DNA of 23,959 nucleotides from an uncultured Lachnospiraceae bacterium (GTDB taxonomy: Bacteria; Bacillota; Clostridia; Lachnospirales; Lachnospiraceae): contig CAJUIO010000055.1 in assembly GCA_910586025.1 (NCBI GenBank), positions 1 through 23,959 of the forward strand, in the 5' to 3' direction. Below the pieces are notes generated by a model, which was not told where the DNA came from, ran no database searches, and saw nothing but the letters and a program-made list of their open reading frames with translations. A program made the translations under genes and the position numbers. Positions 5,982-14,500 of this stretch are shown piece after piece (position 1 is the stretch's first letter; every line of letters starts with the position of its first letter).

Positions 5982-7781
5982 ATGATAAAAGAAAGACTTG
6001 CCAGATTAAGAGAGGCCATGAAAGAGGCCGGGATTGACTGCTATATCATTCCCACCTCGGATTATCACAACAGTGAGTATGTCAGTGATTTTTTTTGTGT
6101 ACGCAGATATTTCAGCGGTTTTACCGGTTCGGCGGGCACGCTGGTGGTTCATGCGGACAAGGCGGCCCTGTTCACGGACGGACGTTATTTTATTCAGGCC
6201 GCAAAGCAATTGGAAGGAAGCGGAATCACGCTCATGAAAATGGGGGAGCCCTCTGTGCCCGAGCTTACGGAATATGTGGAGAGGGAGCTCCCGGAGGGAT
6301 GCAATATCGGTTTTGACGGAAGGGTCATCACTGCAGGAGATGGTCTTGATTATGAAAAGACGGCCGCCAAGAAGGGCGGTAAGGTTATCTGGAATCTTGA
6401 CCTTGCGGAGGGGATCTGGGAGGAGAGGCCGAAGCTTTCCTTTACGCCCGTTTATGTGCTGGAGGAGCGCTATTGCGGCGAGAGTACTGCAAGAAAGCTG
6501 GAACGGGTGAGAGAAAAGATGAAGGAGGAAGAGGCGGAAGTACATATATTGACCACTCTGGACGATATCGCATGGCTCTTTAATCTCAGGGCGGATGATG
6601 TGAAAAGCTGTCCGGTATTCCTGTCCTATGCGGCCGTTACCAGGGGGGAGGCTTATCTTTTTGCGGGAGAGAGCGCTTTTGGCAGTGAGGTCAGGGAGTA
6701 CCTTGACAGGAACCAAATCACTCTGCGGCCTTATGATGATTTCTACAATTTTGCTGCCGGCCTTAAGAACCGCAAGGAGAAGACCGGCCTTCTGATCTGT
6801 GAGAAGAGAATTAATTACCGTTTGAAGAAGGAGATCGGGGACGAGGTAAGGATTATCGACAAGGCCAATCCGACCACTCTCATGAAGGCGGTCAAGAATC
6901 CTGCGGAACAGGAGAATCTGCGGAAGGCCCACCTGATGGATGCGGTGGCTGTCACGAAATTCATGTACTGGCTGAAGAAAAATGTGGGAAAAATGCCCAT
7001 GACGGAGATCAGCGCCGCCAGGTATCTTGAGGAGCTGCGGGCCAAGAGCCCTTCTTTTATCGAGCCGAGCTTTTCCACCATCTGCGCATATGGACCAAAC
7101 GGAGCCATTATCCATTACGGCGCAACTGAGGAAAATTTTTCGGAAATCCATGCCAAGGGCATGCTCATGGTAGACAGCGGCGGCCACTATTATGAGGGAA
7201 GCACGGATATCACCAGAACCTTTATCCTCGGAGAGATCACGGAGGAGATGAGGCAGCATTTTACGCTGGTTGCCCGGGCCATGCTGCGCCTCAAGAGTGT
7301 CCGGTTTCTCAAGGGCTGCAAGGGCGTGAATCTGGATTTTGCCGCAAGAGAGGTGTTCTGGGAAAAAGGAATGGATTACAAGCATGGAACCGGTCACGGG
7401 GTGGGATATCTTCTGAATGTGCACGAGGGGCCTAACAGCTTCCGCTTTAAGCCGGCTGCGGGGAGTGATGAGAACTGGGAATTTGAGCCGGGCATGGTGA
7501 CCACGGACGAGCCCGGTATTTATATAGAAGGAAGCCATGGCGTGCGGATTGAGAACGAGCTTCTTTGCTGCGAATCCGTGAAGAACGAGTTCGGGCAGTT
7601 CATGGAATTCGAGGATCTGACCTATGTGCCAATAGATCTTGACGGGATTGACGCATCGTCCATGGACGAGAGGGAAAAGCGGGTTCTTAATCAGTATCAT
7701 GAATTTGTGTTTGAGAAGCTGTTCCCGTTCTTTGAGGGGGAGGAGCTTGCATGGCTGCGAAATGCCACCCGGAGGATATAA
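5982..7781 (+). CDS. pepP: Xaa-Pro aminopeptidase (M24B, three-domain type)
   Basis: A 599-aa cytoplasmic metallopeptidase that removes the N-terminal residue from peptides with proline second. Its length and order fit the long aminopeptidase P type (human XPNPEP1-like): two creatinase-type N-terminal domains (about 1-130 and 155-305), the pita-bread catalytic domain (about 310-530) and a C-terminal domain. The five dinuclear metal ligands are all seen: Asp398 in VDSGGHY, Asp409 in STDITRTF, His472 in GTGHGVG, Glu510 in TDEPGIY and Glu524 in RIENELL. Their spacing matches the human enzyme. The start ATG has AAAGGAC at about 5968-5974. It is flanked by the spoVAE terminator and the next promoter, so it is probably monocistronic. 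Confidence 0.95.
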   Translation: MIKERLARLREAMKEAGIDCYIIPTSDYHNSEYVSDFFCVRRYFSGFTGSAGTLVVHADKAALFTDGRYFIQAAKQLEGSGITLMKMGEPSVPELTEYVERELPEGCNIGFDGRVITAGDGLDYEKTAAKKGGKVIWNLDLAEGIWEERPKLSFTPVYVLEERYCGESTARKLERVREKMKEEEAEVHILTTLDDIAWLFNLRADDVKSCPVFLSYAAVTRGEAYLFAGESAFGSEVREYLDRNQITLRPYDDFYNFAAGLKNRKEKTGLLICEKRINYRLKKEIGDEVRIIDKANPTTLMKAVKNPAEQENLRKAHLMDAVAVTKFMYWLKKNVGKMPMTEISAARYLEELRAKSPSFIEPSFSTICAYGPNGAIIHYGATEENFSEIHAKGMLMVDSGGHYYEGSTDITRTFILGEITEEMRQHFTLVARAMLRLKSVRFLKGCKGVNLDFAAREVFWEKGMDYKHGTGHGVGYLLNVHEGPNSFRFKPAAGSDENWEFEPGMVTTDEPGIYIEGSHGVRIENELLCCESVKNEFGQFMEFEDLTYVPIDLDGIDASSMDEREKRVLNQYHEFVFEKLFPFFEGEELAWLRNATRRI

Positions 7782-7802
7782 GGATGCGGGCGCAAATCTG
7801 TC

Positions 7803-7831
7803 TTGACGTGAGAGTTGATTAATAATAAGAT
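7803..7831 (+). promoter_or_regulatory. Sigma-A promoter of the uracil permease gene
   Basis: TTGACG (7803-7808), a 17-bp spacer and TAAGAT (7826-7831), each five of six to consensus. The leader of about 40 nt is too short to hold a pyrimidine attenuator. Confidence 0.72.
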
Positions 7832-7877
7832 AAATCAGATAGGGTTGTAGAATTACGGTTTGAGGAAGGAGTATGAG

Positions 7878-9221
7878 ATGAGTAAGGAAAAAGTTGTAGT
7901 TGGCGAGGACGGGATTTTTGACGCAAAGCAGCTCGGAACATCCAAAATGATGATTCTCGGATTGCAGCATATGTTCGCCATGTTCGGGGCAACCGTGGTC
8001 GTTCCCGCACTCACGGGGCTTGATGTGTCCACCACCCTTTTGTTTGCCGGTCTGGGCACACTGTTGTTTCATTTTCTGACAAAGGGAAAGGTTCCTGCCT
8101 TTTTGGGGTCTTCCTTTGCTTACCTGGCAGGATACTGGGCCATTGCGCCGAACGGGGAGGCGCAGCTTCTCCCTTATGCCTGCTTCGGAGTTGCCTGCTC
8201 CGGACTTTTGTATCTGGTGCTGGCAGGATTTATCAAGATTTTCGGGACACGCAGGGTCATGCGATTTTTCCCGCCGATTGTGACCGGTCCGATTATCATA
8301 GCTATCGGCCTGAATCTTTCAAAATCCGCAATTGACAACTGTGCGGCGAACTGGTGGATTGCGGTGATCGCAATCGTGATTGTCATTGTGTGTAATATCT
8401 GGGGAAAGGGAATGATCAAGATCGTGCCGATTATCATGGGTGTGGTAGGCTCCTATCTGATAGCGGCGCTCACCGGAAATGTGGACTTTACCCCTATTAA
8501 GGAGGCGGCCTGGATCGGGATTCCCATTCACTTTGAGAACACGGCGTTTTCCCTTTTCGGGAAGGGTGATGTCTCCCTTATGATCACCTCGGTCATAACC
8601 ATCATGCCAATCGCCCTGGCAACCATGGTGGAGCATATCGGCGATATGTCCGCCATCTCTTCCACGGTGGGAAAGAACTATATCAAGGATCCGGGGCTCC
8701 ACAGAACGCTGTCAGGAGACGGTCTGGCAACCATGATCGCTTCCCTGTTTGGAGCGCCTGCCAATACCACCTACGGCGAAAACACGGGAGTTCTCTCCCT
8801 GACAAAGGTTTTTGATCCGCTGGTGATCCGGATTGCCGCGGTTTTTGCGATTCTGTTTGCCTTTTCTCCGAAGGTGGGAGCTGTGATTTCCTGTATGCCC
8901 ACGGCTACCCTTGGGGGTGTTTCACTGGTGCTCTACGGTATGATTTCCGCAGTGGGCGTGCGCAACGTGGTGGAGAACAGAGTGGACTTTTCGCAGAGCC
9001 GTAACGTGATCATAGCGGCACTGATCCTGGTGCTCTCTATCGGTATCAATTTCAGTGCGGCAGGAGCCATCGCCTTTAAGATCGGTTCCGTGACCATCAG
9101 TCTTTCCGGTCTTGCGGTGGGAGCCCTTGTGGGTATCCTTCTGAATGCCGCGCTTCCCGGAAAGGATTATCAGTTTGACGAGGATGTTCCCTCGGATACC
9201 AGGGTGAATTTCAAGGTTTAA
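7878..9221 (+). CDS. uraA: Uracil permease (NCS2 / UraA type)
   Basis: A 447-aa proton-coupled nucleobase symporter of the NCS2 family, with about 14 membrane segments. Family marks: LGLQHMFAMFGATVVVP in the first helix (Gln30, His31), ATMVEHIGD with Glu252, and TTYGENTGVLSLT with Glu301. The two glutamates are 49 residues apart, exactly as Glu241 and Glu290 that bind uracil in Escherichia coli UraA, which favours uracil over xanthine as substrate. The frame opens at a TTG at 7860, but the ATG at 7878 is preceded at a proper distance by AAGGAG and is taken as the start. It has its own promoter; the HAD phosphatase gene follows 75 bases later and may be co-transcribed. Confidence 0.92.
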   Translation: MSKEKVVVGEDGIFDAKQLGTSKMMILGLQHMFAMFGATVVVPALTGLDVSTTLLFAGLGTLLFHFLTKGKVPAFLGSSFAYLAGYWAIAPNGEAQLLPYACFGVACSGLLYLVLAGFIKIFGTRRVMRFFPPIVTGPIIIAIGLNLSKSAIDNCAANWWIAVIAIVIVIVCNIWGKGMIKIVPIIMGVVGSYLIAALTGNVDFTPIKEAAWIGIPIHFENTAFSLFGKGDVSLMITSVITIMPIALATMVEHIGDMSAISSTVGKNYIKDPGLHRTLSGDGLATMIASLFGAPANTTYGENTGVLSLTKVFDPLVIRIAAVFAILFAFSPKVGAVISCMPTATLGGVSLVLYGMISAVGVRNVVENRVDFSQSRNVIIAALILVLSIGINFSAAGAIAFKIGSVTISLSGLAVGALVGILLNAALPGKDYQFDEDVPSDTRVNFKV

Positions 9222-9250
9222 ACAAAATAGGACAATAGATCAAAGGGACG

Positions 9251-9283
9251 GGAGCCGCTCATGCCGTATGCGTGGGCGGCTCC
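9251..9283 (+). other. Strong intergenic hairpin just ahead of the HAD phosphatase ribosome binding site
   Basis: GGAGCCGCTCAT (9251-9262) pairs with GTGGGCGGCTCC (9272-9283): 12 pairs, two of them G-U, with a nine-base loop. No T-tract follows; AACAGGAG and the start codon at 9297 do, so it is not a plain terminator. It may mark an mRNA processing or stability boundary between uraA and the next gene. An in-frame ATG at 9261 lies in the hairpin. Confidence 0.55.
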
Positions 9284-9296
9284 AACAGGAGTTAGT

Positions 9297-10112
9297 ATGA
9301 AGCGGATACCAGCTGTCAATGAGGACAGAGAACAGAAGTTAAAGAGAATCACCTGCTTTGCCCTGGATATGGATGGGACGGTCTATCTGGGAGAGAAATG
9401 GATCGAGGGAGCGCTGGATTTTCTGTCTGCGGTGGAGAAGGCCGGAAAGCAGTATATCTTTCTCACCAATAATTCCTCCAAGGGACCGCAAAATTACGTG
9501 GAGAAGCTGCACCGCATGGGGCTTAGCGTGGATGAGAGCAGGATCGTGACCTCGGGGCAGGCCACCATTGAATATCTGAAACGGAATTTTCCCGGAAAAA
9601 GAGTGTTTCTTCTGGGAAATGAGCTGCTGACCCGGGAGTTTGAGGAGGCGGGGATCTGCCTTAGCGAGAGCGATCCTCAGGTGGTGGTGACAGGGTTTGA
9701 CACCTCCCTTACCTACGGTAAAATGTGCCGTGTCTGTGATCTGGTCAGAAGCGGCCTTCCCTATATCGCCACGCATCCGGACTATAACTGTCCCACGGAG
9801 AACGGATTTATCCCCGATGCGGGGGCTATCCATGCCTTTATCCATGCGTCGGCCTTCCGCTATCCGGATCACGTGGTGGGAAAGCCGGGCGGTGATATTA
9901 TGGATTATCTTGCCGGCCGGGCCGGGGCTTCCAGGGAGCAGACGGCCATGGTGGGGGACAGGCTCTACACGGACGTGGCGGCCGGAGTCAACAACGGATA
10001 TACCGGGATTCTGGTGCTCAGCGGCGAGGCGGGAATGAGAGATGTGGAGGAATCGGAGATTGTGCCGGATCTCATTTTCACCTCGGTGAGGGAAATGATA
10101 GCGTTTTTATAA
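9297..10112 (+). CDS. HAD-IIA family sugar/nucleotide phosphatase (NagD-like)
   Basis: A 271-aa haloacid-dehalogenase superfamily phosphatase of the IIA (NagD / p-nitrophenylphosphatase) group. Motif I LDMDGT gives nucleophile Asp24 and acid/base Asp26; motif II FLTNNSS (Ser60); the cap domain follows, with ATHPDYNCPTENGFIPDAGAI; motif III is Lys196 in VGKPGG, and motif IV GDRLYTD holds metal ligands near Asp221 and Asp226. It should remove phosphate from a small sugar or nucleotide phosphate; NagD itself acts on UMP and GMP. Its place after a uracil permease fits nucleotide turnover, but this is inference. ATG 9297 is chosen over the in-frame ATG at 9261 because only the former has a ribosome binding site (AGGAG, 9287-9291). 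Confidence 0.88.
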   Translation: MKRIPAVNEDREQKLKRITCFALDMDGTVYLGEKWIEGALDFLSAVEKAGKQYIFLTNNSSKGPQNYVEKLHRMGLSVDESRIVTSGQATIEYLKRNFPGKRVFLLGNELLTREFEEAGICLSESDPQVVVTGFDTSLTYGKMCRVCDLVRSGLPYIATHPDYNCPTENGFIPDAGAIHAFIHASAFRYPDHVVGKPGGDIMDYLAGRAGASREQTAMVGDRLYTDVAAGVNNGYTGILVLSGEAGMRDVEESEIVPDLIFTSVREMIAFL

Positions 10113-10125
10113 AAAAATAAATCAG

Positions 10126-10360
10126 GATTCGGGTGTCAGAAGCCCCGGCTGCGCAGCGGGCCCGGCAATCAGTACAAAAAAGTTGTGCGCCTTCCATTGT
10201 GCGGGGCATTCCGGTGAGCCTGCGAAAACGTAAATCGTGTTCAGCAGAGGCTTCCACGATTTATGAGTCTCACCTCCATCGCACAAAAGTCAGTTGCACG
10301 AACATTTTTTGTGCTTCTTGCCGGGCCCGCCGCGCAGCCGGGGCTTTTGACACTCGAATC
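10126..10360 (+). repeat. 235-bp long inverted-repeat element (MITE/REP-like)
   Basis: The arms 10126-10181 and 10305-10360 are reverse complements over about 55 bases with only a handful of mismatches (GATTCGGGTGTCAGAAGC against GATTCGAGTGTCAAAAGC, and so on). The symmetry continues inward: TTGTGCG (10197-10203) with CGCACAA (10280-10286), GGTGAG (10213-10218) with CTCACC (10269-10274), and CGTAAATCGTG (10229-10239) with CACGATTTATG (10255-10265), closing on a 15-base loop. It has no open frame of its own. A + strand frame crosses it and continues into the next gene, but that gene starts at 10394. The arms share their outer sequence with a second, shorter element at 21822-21887. Confidence 0.85.
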
Positions 10361-10393
10361 CAATTACAAAAAAATTATCAGGAGGAAACAGAG

Positions 10394-11578
10394 ATGGATA
10401 TTTCTATCAAACTACAGCAGCTCATGGACCAGGCGGTCGCGGACTGCGAGGTGGCGGGCGTGAACCTGCTGATCGAGAAGGACGGCAAAGAGCTGTACTA
10501 CGGACAGGCCGGCAAGGCCGATATCGAGGCGGACCGGCCTATAAGCAGGGACACGATCTTCCGGCTGTATTCCCAGACAAAGCCGGTAACCGCGGCTGCG
10601 GCCATGATTCTCATGGAGCGGGGAATCATTGATCTGTGTCAGCCCGTGTCGGACTTCATTCCGGAATACGGGAAGATAAAGGTGGTCAGGGGGAGTGAGG
10701 TTGTGGACTGCGAGATACCGCTGCGGATTCACAATCTGCTGAATATGACCTCCGGACTGGTCTATCCGGATGACAATACGTCCGCAGGTCTCTTCGCGGG
10801 CGAAGTGATGGCAGAGGGGGAGAGACGCCTTGGAACGGACAGGGAGATGACAACCATGGAGATGGCAAAGCGTCTGGCCTCCTGCCCGCTTGCCTTTGTG
10901 CCGGGAGAGTCCTGGCGCTATGGTACTTCCGCCGATCTGCTCGGAGCCGTGGTGGAGGCGGCAAGCGGTAAACGGTTCGGCGAATTCCTCCAAAAAGAAA
11001 TTTTTGAGCCCCTTGGTATGGATGATACGGCGTTCTGGGTGCCGGAGGAGAAGCATGACCGTCTGGCGGCAGTATATGAGACGGTGACGCAGCCGGACGG
11101 GAGCCGCCATCTGGTGCGCTATACGAAAAACCATCTGGCTGTCCCCAACAACATGCAGAAATCGCCCTCCATTGAGATGGGCGGGGCGGGACTTTCCTCC
11201 ACGCTTGATGACTATATGCGGTTTGCCAGAATGCTGCTTGCAGGGGGAGAGGATAGAGGAGTGCGGATTTTGAAGCCCCGCACCGTGCAGTTTATGACAA
11301 AGGGGCGCCTTCTCGACTGCCAGCAGCAGGCCTTTGAGAAGTGGATGGGCCTTGAGGGCTATACTTACTCCAACCTGATGCGGATCTGTGAGAATCCGGA
11401 CAAATCCTGTGTCTTCGCACAGAAGGGGGAATACGGCTGGGACGGCTGGCTTGGCGCATACTTTGCAAATTTCCCGGAGGAGAAAATCACCATTCTCATG
11501 GGAACTCAGAAGGTGGATGCGGGCACCTTCACGCTGACAAGAAAGCTCCGCAATGTGATTCTGGGCGAGCTTGCCTGA
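10394..11578 (+). CDS. Serine hydrolase of the beta-lactamase (class C-like) family
   Basis: A 394-aa protein of the beta-lactamase / penicillin-binding-protein-like serine hydrolase family (esterase EstB, D-aminopeptidase type). The nucleophile motif SxxK is SQTK (Ser60, Lys63); the second motif YxN/S is YGTS (Tyr176-Ser179); the third motif region reads GWDGWLGAYF near the C-terminus, in place of KTG/HTG. NMTSGL and PGESWRYG are also typical. There is no signal peptide or membrane segment, so a cytoplasmic esterase or peptidase is more likely than an antibiotic-degrading lactamase. The start ATG has CAGGAGG at 10380-10385. It ends 14 bases before addB and may be co-transcribed with it. The inverted-repeat element is directly upstream, and no clear promoter is seen in between. 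Confidence 0.85.
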   Translation: MDISIKLQQLMDQAVADCEVAGVNLLIEKDGKELYYGQAGKADIEADRPISRDTIFRLYSQTKPVTAAAAMILMERGIIDLCQPVSDFIPEYGKIKVVRGSEVVDCEIPLRIHNLLNMTSGLVYPDDNTSAGLFAGEVMAEGERRLGTDREMTTMEMAKRLASCPLAFVPGESWRYGTSADLLGAVVEAASGKRFGEFLQKEIFEPLGMDDTAFWVPEEKHDRLAAVYETVTQPDGSRHLVRYTKNHLAVPNNMQKSPSIEMGGAGLSSTLDDYMRFARMLLAGGEDRGVRILKPRTVQFMTKGRLLDCQQQAFEKWMGLEGYTYSNLMRICENPDKSCVFAQKGEYGWDGWLGAYFANFPEEKITILMGTQKVDAGTFTLTRKLRNVILGELA

Positions 11579-11592
11579 CCGGAGGTTTTTGT

Positions 11593-14500
11593 ATGTCGCT
11601 TCAATTTTATTTCGGACCATCCGGAAGCGGAAAGAGCAGCGCCTTGCACAGGGATATCGTGGAATGGGCGGGTCGGGAACCGGAAAGAAACTTTCTCTTT
11701 CTGGTTCCCGACCAGTTTACCATGCAGACTCAGTTTGATCTGGTAAACGCAAGTAAGAATAAGGGAATCATGAATATCGACGTGCTCAGCTTCGGAAGAC
11801 TCGCACACCGCATTTTCGAGGAGACAGGATTTGCGCAGGAAACAGTTCTGGACGATACAGGAAAGAGTCTGGTGCTGCGCAAGGTGGCGGCCGGGATGAG
11901 ACAGGAGCTGCCCATGATCGGCCCAAATCTTCACAAAATCGGTTATATTCATGAGGTGAAATCCGCCCTCTCCGAATTCATGCAGTATGGGCTGGATCCC
12001 GGGCAGGTGGACCGCCTTGCGGATTATGCCAGGGGACGGGGGGCGCTTTTTTCCAAGCTGAAGGATCTGAAGGCCCTCTACGAGGGCTTCCTTTCATATA
12101 TCAAAGATAAGTTTATTACAACCGAGGAAACTCTGGATCTGCTCACGAGAGCGGTGGAGCGCTCAAAGATTATAGAGGGAAGTGTCGTGATCTTTGACGG
12201 CTTTACCGGGTTTACTCCCATCCAGAACCGTCTGATTCAGAGACTGATGGAGTTGACTGAACGGGTCATACTTTCCGTGACAATCGCACCGAATGAGGAT
12301 CCTTTTTCGGAGGGCGGGGAGCAGGAGCTGTTTTATCTGAGCAAAAAGACGGTGAAGGATCTCGGAAGGTTGGCAAAGGAGGCGGGAACGGGCAGGACGG
12401 AGGATGTATATCTGAAGGACGAACCGCTTTTCCGGTTTCGGGACAACCCGCAGCTTGCCCATCTGGAAAAGTATCTGTTCCGCTATCCCCTGAGGCCGTT
12501 TTCGGGAGAGGGGGACGGCATCAGCCTCATGGAGGCGCCAAGCCCTGCGGAGGAAGCCAGATGGGTCTGCATCCGGATCAAGGAGATGGCGCTTTCGGGA
12601 CAGTTCAGCTACCGGGATATCGCCGTGGTGGCGGGAGATCTGGAAACCTATGGCGATTATCTGGAAAGAGAGGGAAAGAGATACGATATTCCCATGTTTA
12701 TGGACAGAACCAGGGGACTTTTGCTGAATCCCTTCATTGAGTTTATCAGAAGCAGCCTGAAAATCTGTCTCACAAATTTTTCCTATGAGGCGGTATTTCA
12801 TTATCTGAGAAGCGGCCTTGCGGATTTTGAGGACAGGGAGATCGACCTTCTGGAAAACTATGTGCTTTCCATGGGCATCAGAGGAAAAAAGAAGTGGAGC
12901 GAGGCCTTTACCAGGCTGCCAAAGGGCGACAGGGATCAACAGCTGTTGCTGCTTGCGGACATCAACAGGACCAGAGAGAAGCTCATGGAGCAGATTTCTC
13001 CTCTTTTCGCAAAGCGGGTGACAGCGGGAGAGCATGTGCGCATTCTGTATGATTTTATCGTGAGGGCGCGGATACAGGAGAAGCTTGCGGGCTATGAGAA
13101 TTATTTCAGGCGGGAGGGAAATCCTGACAGGGCCAGGGAATACGCTCAGATTTACCGGCAGGTCTGCGAGCTCTTAGAACAGGTGGAGGGACTTCTCTCC
13201 GGGGAAGAGATGTCGCTGCAGGAGTTTGCGGATATTCTGGATGCGGGCTTTGGGGAGATTGAGATCGGAATCATTCCCGGAAGCGTGGACAAAGTGGTGG
13301 TAGGAGACATGGAGCGCACCCGGTTAAAGCAGGTGAAGGTTCTTTTTTTCCTGGGAGTGAACGACGGAAATATTCCAAGAAACAGCCAAAAGGGAGGGAT
13401 CATTTCCGATATTGACCGGGAATTCCTCTCCGGATCCGAGTTTGAGCTTGCGCCGACTCCCAGAGCGCAGATGTATATTCAGAGGCTGTACCTTTACATG
13501 AATATGACCAAGCCCTCCATGCAGCTTCACCTGTCCTTCGCCAGAGTGAGCAGTGAGGGAAAAAGTCTGCGGCCTTCCTATCTGGTGGATATGATGAGAA
13601 AGCTCTATCCCCGGATGAGGATCATAAGAATGGAGACGCAGAGCTCTCCCTTCGAGCAGATTGTGGGACCAAGAGACGGTCTTTCCGTTCTTGCAAGGGA
13701 GCTTCGAAGATACGGGGAGGGGGATCAGGGCAGCAGAAAGGAGGAAGAGATCGCTTCGCTCCTTGGGCTGTATGAGAAGGAAGAGGACTATCGGGAGCTG
13801 GCCCGTCAGATGACGGAGGCGGCTTTTATGCAGTACCGTCATTTTCCCCTGAGCCGCGCGGTATCCAGGGCGGTCTACGGAAGTCTTCTGGAAAACAGCG
13901 TAAGCCGCCTGGAGCAGTATGCGGCCTGTGCCTACGCCCATTTCCTGCAGTATGGCCTGATGCTGAGAGAGAGGGAGGAGTACGGCTTTGAGCAGGTGGA
14001 TCTGGGGAATATCTATCACAGTGTTCTGGAGGTCTTTTCGGGAAAGCTTCTGGAAAACCACTATACATGGTTTGATTTTCCGGATGAGGAGGGCGATGGG
14101 CTTCTTAAGGAAGCCCTTATGAGCTGCGCCGCCGCTTACGGGGAGACCGTCCTCTACAGCAGCGCCCGGTACGAATACATGACGGAGCGGATTTACCGCA
14201 TTCTGAGGCGGACCATACGCACATTGAGAAGCCAGCTGCGGGGAGGCTCCTTTGCGCCTTCCCACTTTGAGATGTCCTTTTCGAGAGTGGAGGAGCTCGA
14301 GGCGGTAAATATCGCTCTGACCAACGAGGAAAAAATGAAGCTTAGGGGACGGATCGACAGAATCGACACCTGTGAGGACGAGGACCATGTGTATGTGAAG
14401 GTGATCGACTATAAGTCCGGAAATAAGAAATTTGATCTTGCGGCGCTGTATTACGGCCTGCAGCTGCAGCTGGTGGTTTATATGAATGTGGCGGCCGAGA

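Noticed and set aside
6006..8072. Very long minus-strand open frame antisense to pepP, with similar ones opposite uraA, the serine hydrolase, addB, addA and malQ
   Set aside because: Their translations show no domain I recognise and no ribosome binding sites. They arise because purine-rich sense codons leave few stops on the opposite strand, and the + strand genes are unmistakable.
10347..10380. Promoter for the serine hydrolase using TTGACA in the right arm of the large repeat
   Set aside because: No acceptable -10 lies 16-18 bp downstream; only an A-tract is there.
10133..10393. N-terminal extension of the serine hydrolase through the inverted repeat
   Set aside because: The ATG at 10394 has a strong ribosome binding site and begins the family-typical sequence; the extension is translated repeat DNA.
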